Of a DNA stretch of 18,548 bases, positions 15,540-18,548 are shown piece after piece. Each line of letters opens with the position of its first letter. Position 1 is the first letter of the stretch. Position numbers and translations under genes: made by a program. Under the pieces are notes generated by a model that was given only the letters and a program-made list of their open reading frames with translations, was not told where the DNA came from and searched no databases. Origin of the DNA: JAABUE01 sp037440925. GTDB taxonomy: Bacteria; Chloroflexota; Anaerolineae; Anaerolineales; Villigracilaceae. The stretch is from assembly GCA_037440925.1 (NCBI GenBank), contig JBBITF010000060.1, positions 1 through 18,548 on the forward strand, in the 5' to 3' direction.

Positions 15540-15610
15540 ACCTTTATACCTATTGTACCTGTATACCTGTGCACCTTATACCTCTTACTTGTGTACCTGT
15601 GTACTTATAC
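15540..15610. repeat. Degenerate 7-9-base tandem repeat upstream of uvrC
   Basis: Nine head-to-tail units, each starting ACCT or ACTT on the + strand (for example ACCTGTAT, ACCTGTGC, ACCTGTGT), run from 15540 to 15610. On the uvrC strand most units carry AGGT, and the nearest ends about 11 bases before the uvrC start codon. It lies in the leader or promoter zone of uvrC. There are no intact ORFs in it. Confidence 0.75.
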
Positions 15611-15623
15611 CCATTTTTGGCTA

Positions 15624-15652
15624 TTGCAATCAATTTTTGAGTGTGTTATAAA
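15624..15652 (+). promoter_or_regulatory. Probable promoter of the Yip1-like gene
   Basis: TTGCAA (15624-15629) and TATAAA (15647-15652) are separated by 17 bases, a good sigma-70-type match. The start codon is 71 bases downstream. TTGCAA is its own reverse complement, so the same box could also serve leftward transcription of uvrC, though no well-spaced -10 is seen there. Confidence 0.55.
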
Positions 15653-15723
15653 CAAACAAATTTTCCGGCTCATCTGTCAACGCAGCATGGCGTTTGCCAG
15701 GGACCTACTTTTTGGAGGATGCA

Positions 15724-16443
15724 ATGTCTGAATTTTCGAACGCTCCCGTCTCTGTTGCGCCTGAGCCATTCTACCAGACCTGGCTCAAGGCCCTTACCCG
15801 CCCTAACGAACAGAACTTTGCCGAAATGGCCCTTTCGGTGGGCGCAAGCCCTAACAAGGCTTATCTGTGGATTTTTCTGACCAACCTGGTCAACATGCTA
15901 GTTGCCTTTGCTTTGCAGAGCGTGAACATGCGGCAGATGCAGCAGTTCTTACCGCCCGAAGCAACGCAATATTTTTCTCAATCCGCCGGCGGCGTTGGAT
16001 GGATAGGCGTGCTGTGTGGTGCGCCAGTCTCGGCGGCCGTTAGTGTGCTGTTCTTTGCGTTGGGCGTTGCCTTGATCCAGTGGATTGCCAGGATGTTTGG
16101 CGGTCAAGGCAATTATAGTAAGTTGGTCTATGTAATGGGGGCTATTGCGGCTCCGGTAGCCCTTCTCTCTGCTGTCCTCACGCTGCTTTCGGCCATTCCG
16201 TTCATTGGTATCTTGTTCAGTCTGGTCAGCATGGCGGTTGGATTTTACGCCCTCTTCCTGAACATCGCGGCTGTCAAGGGAGTTAACCAATTTGGCTGGG
16301 GACAGGCGGCGGGATCAGTGTTGCTGCCGGGAGTGGCCGTTTTCCTGCTCGTGTGTTGCTGTGTTGTCGCCGTCCTTATGCTCATGGGACCCATGATTGG
16401 GGACGTGTTCAGCACCATCAATCAAAGCCTGAACATGTATTAG
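15724..16443 (+). CDS. Yip1-domain integral membrane protein
   Basis: A 239-residue protein with a soluble N-terminus (about 45 residues, including FYQTWLKALTRPNEQNFAEMA) and five likely membrane helices at about 46-66, 94-123, 137-158, 160-184 and 196-224. The N-terminal pattern followed by helices, together with ALIQWIARMFGGQGNYSKLVYVMGAI-type residues in the third segment, fits the bacterial Yip1 family, whose function is poorly known. A GGAGG site at 15714-15718, 5 bases before the ATG at 15724, fixes the start. Upstream in-frame codons lack such a site. The helix at 196-224 contains a C-C-C run. Confidence 0.8.
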   Translation: MSEFSNAPVSVAPEPFYQTWLKALTRPNEQNFAEMALSVGASPNKAYLWIFLTNLVNMLVAFALQSVNMRQMQQFLPPEATQYFSQSAGGVGWIGVLCGAPVSAAVSVLFFALGVALIQWIARMFGGQGNYSKLVYVMGAIAAPVALLSAVLTLLSAIPFIGILFSLVSMAVGFYALFLNIAAVKGVNQFGWGQAAGSVLLPGVAVFLLVCCCVVAVLMLMGPMIGDVFSTINQSLNMY

Positions 16444-16468
16444 ACGGCCGGCCTCAACAAATTGGAGC

Positions 16469-16513
16469 GCAGGGAGGGGAGTGGGCGCGCCTAGCGTGCC
16501 GCTCTCTCCCTGC
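16469..16513 (+). terminator. Long stem-loop between two membrane-protein genes
   Basis: GCAGGGAGGGG (16469-16479) pairs with 16503-16513 over 11 bp, including G-T pairs. Inside it, GGCGCGC (16484-16490) pairs with GCGTGCC (16494-16500) around a CTA loop. No strong T-run follows (only TTCCTTTC), so it may be a terminator, an attenuator or an mRNA-processing structure. Confidence 0.45.
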
Positions 16514-16550
16514 CTCAATTCCTTTCAGAAGAGCCTCAAGGAGAATAAAC

Positions 16551-16997
16551 ATGTCTGCTCGTGTCAAATTTGGTCTGATTGCAGGAGGCATTGGCCTGGT
16601 ATTGACGGCCTGCTTTTCAGTTGTCATGGGATGCTGCGGTCCGTTGGTAGCGTTGGCGGCAGGAGCGGCAGCGGGCTATTTTGCTGTCAAAGGAGAGCCG
16701 GCAACCTCTCAAAGCGAGGGCGGAAAGAGCGGCGCCGTCGCGGGCGCCATCGCCGGCGCTTTAACCCTGGTGGGGCAAATCCTGGGCGGCTTCGTTGCCC
16801 TTATGGTTACCCCCTCTCTTATGAAGGAGTTTGGAAATTATTCCTACGGCCCTCTTACTAACCAGGGCTCCTATTGGTTTGGCGGCACGGCTGCGGCGTT
16901 GTGCTTTGGCTTGTTGGGAACGGCGCTGGCAGCCGCGGCTGGCTTTGCGGCGGGATATTTCTCTTCCAAGAACCTCACTCCTGCTTCCCTGTCATAA
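16551..16997 (+). CDS. Glycine/alanine-rich small membrane protein, unknown function
   Basis: A 148-residue protein with four likely membrane helices at about 7-26, 28-46, 60-88 and 109-137. They are packed with Gly and Ala in small-residue spacing that suggests tight helix packing. The first two helices form a hairpin around a C-C-G turn, and a short polar loop (ATSQSEGGKSG, 51-61) separates the halves. The two halves look like a repeated two-helix unit. An AAGGAG site lies 8 bases before the ATG at 16551. It follows the Yip1-like gene in the same direction, and the CinA-like gene starts 9 bases after its stop. I cannot name the family. Confidence 0.75.
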   Translation: MSARVKFGLIAGGIGLVLTACFSVVMGCCGPLVALAAGAAAGYFAVKGEPATSQSEGGKSGAVAGAIAGALTLVGQILGGFVALMVTPSLMKEFGNYSYGPLTNQGSYWFGGTAAALCFGLLGTALAAAAGFAAGYFSSKNLTPASLS

Positions 16998-17006
16998 CGA
17001 GGCGCT

Positions 17007-17495
17007 TTGGAAGAAAACCTCGAAATTGTGATAGGAAACCTGCTGCGGCAGCGCGGCTGGAGCCTGGCGACGGCCGAGTCTTGCACCGGCGGCTTGCTGG
17101 CTGACCGCATCACCGACGTTCCAGGCGCCTCCGACTATTTCCGCGGCGGCATTGTCGCTTATGCCTACGAAGCCAAAGTTGGCTTGTTGCAGGTCTCGTG
17201 GGATATTTTGCGGGCCCACGGCGCGGTAAGCCGCGAAACGGTCATTGCCATGGCGCGCGGGGCGCGTATTGCCCTGGGCGCCGACCTGGCCGTCAGCATC
17301 AGCGGTATTGCCGGGCCGGGCGGCGGCTTGCCCGACAAACCGGTCGGCGCTACCTGGATTGGCCTCTCGGCCAACGAAGGCGACTGGGCGCGTAACTTCG
17401 TATGGAAGGGAAGCCGGCGGCAGAACAAGATTCAATCAGCCGAGGCAGCCTTGCGTTTCTTGCTCGATTACTTGCAAGGACAGCCGCTCGCATGA
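17007..17495 (+). CDS. CinA C-terminal domain amidase (PncC-type)
   Basis: A 162-residue stand-alone CinA C-terminal domain. This type deamidates nicotinamide mononucleotide to nicotinate mononucleotide, recycling NAD breakdown products. The signature TAESCTGGLLADRITDVPGAS (22-42) holds the likely nucleophile S25. GGIVAYAYEAKVGLL supplies Y52 and K57, and SISGIAGPGGGLPDKPVG is the glycine-rich loop. The N-terminal MoCF-like domain of full-length CinA is absent. It starts at TTG 17007, with GAGG 4 bases before it; no better ATG exists near the family start. Its stop overlaps the next gene by 4 bases. Confidence 0.92.
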   Translation: MEENLEIVIGNLLRQRGWSLATAESCTGGLLADRITDVPGASDYFRGGIVAYAYEAKVGLLQVSWDILRAHGAVSRETVIAMARGARIALGADLAVSISGIAGPGGGLPDKPVGATWIGLSANEGDWARNFVWKGSRRQNKIQSAEAALRFLLDYLQGQPLA

Positions 17496-18175
17496 AAGTC
17501 ATCGTTCTCATCTCTGCCATTGCCGAGTGGCAGGCAGTCAAAGAGGCGCTCCTGCCCTCGACCCTCCAGGCGACGCCTTACGGCGAGACCTTCCAGCACG
17601 ATCTCCATGGTTGGCCTGTTACTTTGCTTCATGCCGGTTGGGGGAAAACAGCCTCGGCCGCGGCCATGCAATATGCCCTCGACCATTATCATCCTGACCT
17701 GGTGGTCAACCTCGGCACCTGCGGCGGCTTCGAGGGCTGCATCCAGCAAGGCGAAATTGTCCTGGTCGAGCGGACTTTCATCTACGACATCGTGGAACTG
17801 ATGGGCGATTTTGGCGCCGTGGCGGACTATTACGCCTCGACCCTCGACCTGGGCTGGCTCCCGGAACCCTATCCGCATCCCGTCCGGCGCGGATGCCTGG
17901 CCTCGGCCGACAGCGACCTGCTGCCCGAAAAGATTCCCCACCTCAAGGCGCAAGGCGCCATTGCCGCCGACTGGGAATCCGGCGCGCTGGCCTGGGTGGC
18001 GCGCAAGAACGGCGCGCGCCTGCTCATCCTGCGCGCGGTCAGCGACCTGGTGGGCGAGGCGGGCGGCGAAGCCTACGACAATATCGCCCTGTTCAAGCAG
18101 CGCGCCGGGGAGATCATGCGGCAGTTGCTGGGGCAGTTGCCAGATTGGCTGGGGGCGGTGTTCAGTGAGCAGTGA
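17492..18175 (+). CDS. MTA/SAH nucleosidase-like (PNP/UDP phosphorylase family) protein
   Basis: A 227-residue protein of the nucleoside phosphorylase/nucleosidase fold. Signs are MKVIVLISAIAEW at the N-terminus, the phosphate/ribose-site loop LGTCGG (74-79), the purine-site segment AADWESGALAWVA (158-170), and AVSD (182-185), which carries the catalytic Asp. MTA/SAH nucleosidases usually have D-M-E-x-A at the purine site; here it is D-W-E-S-G-A. That leaves the substrate uncertain (methylthioadenosine, adenosylhomocysteine, futalosine or another nucleoside). The ATG at 17492 overlaps the CinA-type gene by 4 bases (ATGA), implying coupled translation and perhaps a shared nucleotide-salvage role. 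Confidence 0.85.
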   Translation: MKVIVLISAIAEWQAVKEALLPSTLQATPYGETFQHDLHGWPVTLLHAGWGKTASAAAMQYALDHYHPDLVVNLGTCGGFEGCIQQGEIVLVERTFIYDIVELMGDFGAVADYYASTLDLGWLPEPYPHPVRRGCLASADSDLLPEKIPHLKAQGAIAADWESGALAWVARKNGARLLILRAVSDLVGEAGGEAYDNIALFKQRAGEIMRQLLGQLPDWLGAVFSEQ

Positions 18176-18197
18176 TCAGTAATCAGTCAGTGGGCAG
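18159..18197. repeat. Degenerate CAGT/AATCAGT short repeats at convergent gene ends
   Basis: The tails of the nucleosidase-like gene and the facing TPR gene meet in a run of CAGT-containing words (TTCAGTGAGCAGTGATCAGT, then AATCAGTCAGTGGGCAGT). The last codons of both genes lie within it. No terminator-like hairpin is visible in the 7 bases between the stops. Confidence 0.5.
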
Positions 18198-18548
18198 TTC
18201 GTCGTTGGATGCGGCAATGACGGAATCCATCATCTCCACGATGGAGGGGAGCCCGATCTTCTCGAAGATCGAGCGGGCTTTCAGGGCGTATTCTTTCGCT
18301 TTGGCCTGGTGGCCCAGGTTGAGCAGGGCAATGGCAAAGTTGCCGCAGTCTGCCGCCAGCCCGTAACTGTCTCCGATCCTGCGCCGCATCGCTAGCACCT
18401 GTTCCAGTTCCCGCTCCGCTGCCTGTATATTGCGCGTCTCTGCCAGCCTGAGCCGCAGGAGCGCCGAAAGGGTGTTGGCTTCGCCGAGTTTATCCCCGAT
18501 GGAACGGTAGAGCGGCAGGGCTTCTTCGTAGCGGGCGCGGGCTTCGGG
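18183..18548 (-). CDS. TPR-repeat protein, 3' part only
   Basis: The C-terminal 121 residues of a tetratricopeptide-repeat protein whose start lies beyond the right edge. The visible frame is open from the edge to the stop at 18183. It shows helix pairs of TPR type: ARARYEEALPLYRSIGDKLG, a repeat including ELEQVLAMRRRIGDSYGLA, and NFAIALLNLGHQAKAKEYALKARSIFEKIG. Such repeats with R-x-I-G-D spacing are typical of the sensor half of large NTPase or LuxR/guanylate-cyclase regulators, but nothing here proves which. The final residues are acidic and non-repetitive. Confidence 0.85.
   Translation of the reverse strand, partial: PEARARYEEALPLYRSIGDKLGEANTLSALLRLRLAETRNIQAAERELEQVLAMRRRIGDSYGLAADCGNFAIALLNLGHQAKAKEYALKARSIFEKIGLPSIVEMMDSVIAASNDELPTD

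Overview
The window looks like a chromosomal segment of a moderately GC-rich, probably free-living heterotrophic bacterium. I lean towards Chloroflexota (Anaerolineae-like), from the style of the housekeeping proteins (a PrmC with an N-L-P-Y motif, large PAS/GAF/HD-GYP sensors, archaeal-looking toxin-antitoxin proteins) and the intergenic palindromes. This is inference; no rRNA is present to prove it. Coding density is very high. I see no insertion sequence, prophage, CRISPR array, tRNA or rRNA.

Layout. Bases 1-283 are a non-coding leader with two identical hairpin repeats and a third, decayed inverted copy. From 284 to 6949 all genes are on the + strand: smpB (trans-translation), a conserved protein of unknown function, a family 1 beta-glycosidase, then a tightly overlapping run of a small membrane protein, selA (selenocysteine synthesis), an M24 Xaa-Pro-type peptidase and tsaD (t6A tRNA modification). 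tsaD converges at about 6950-7071 on tsaC, which makes the substrate for TsaD.

From 15528 down to 7072 everything is on the - strand. In transcription order it reads: uvrC, a putative antitoxin, its putative toxin, a CheY-like response regulator, a 45-residue single-span membrane protein, an internal promoter with a 5' stem-loop, prfA (RF1), prmC (RF methyltransferase), a large membrane-anchored PAS-PAS-GAF-GAF-HD-GYP protein, and tsaC. The themes are DNA repair, stress signalling and translation fidelity. prfA-prmC-tsaC is a familiar bacterial order, and the HD-GYP gene appears wedged into it. The toxin-antitoxin pair is translationally linked to the response regulator by a 4-base overlap, which is the most unusual arrangement here.

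A 195-base divergent promoter region separates uvrC from rightward genes: a Yip1-like membrane protein, a glycine/alanine-rich membrane protein, a stand-alone CinA C-terminal (PncC-type) amidase, and a nucleoside phosphorylase/MTA-SAH nucleosidase-family protein overlapping it by 4 bases. The right edge cuts a - strand gene for a TPR-repeat protein.
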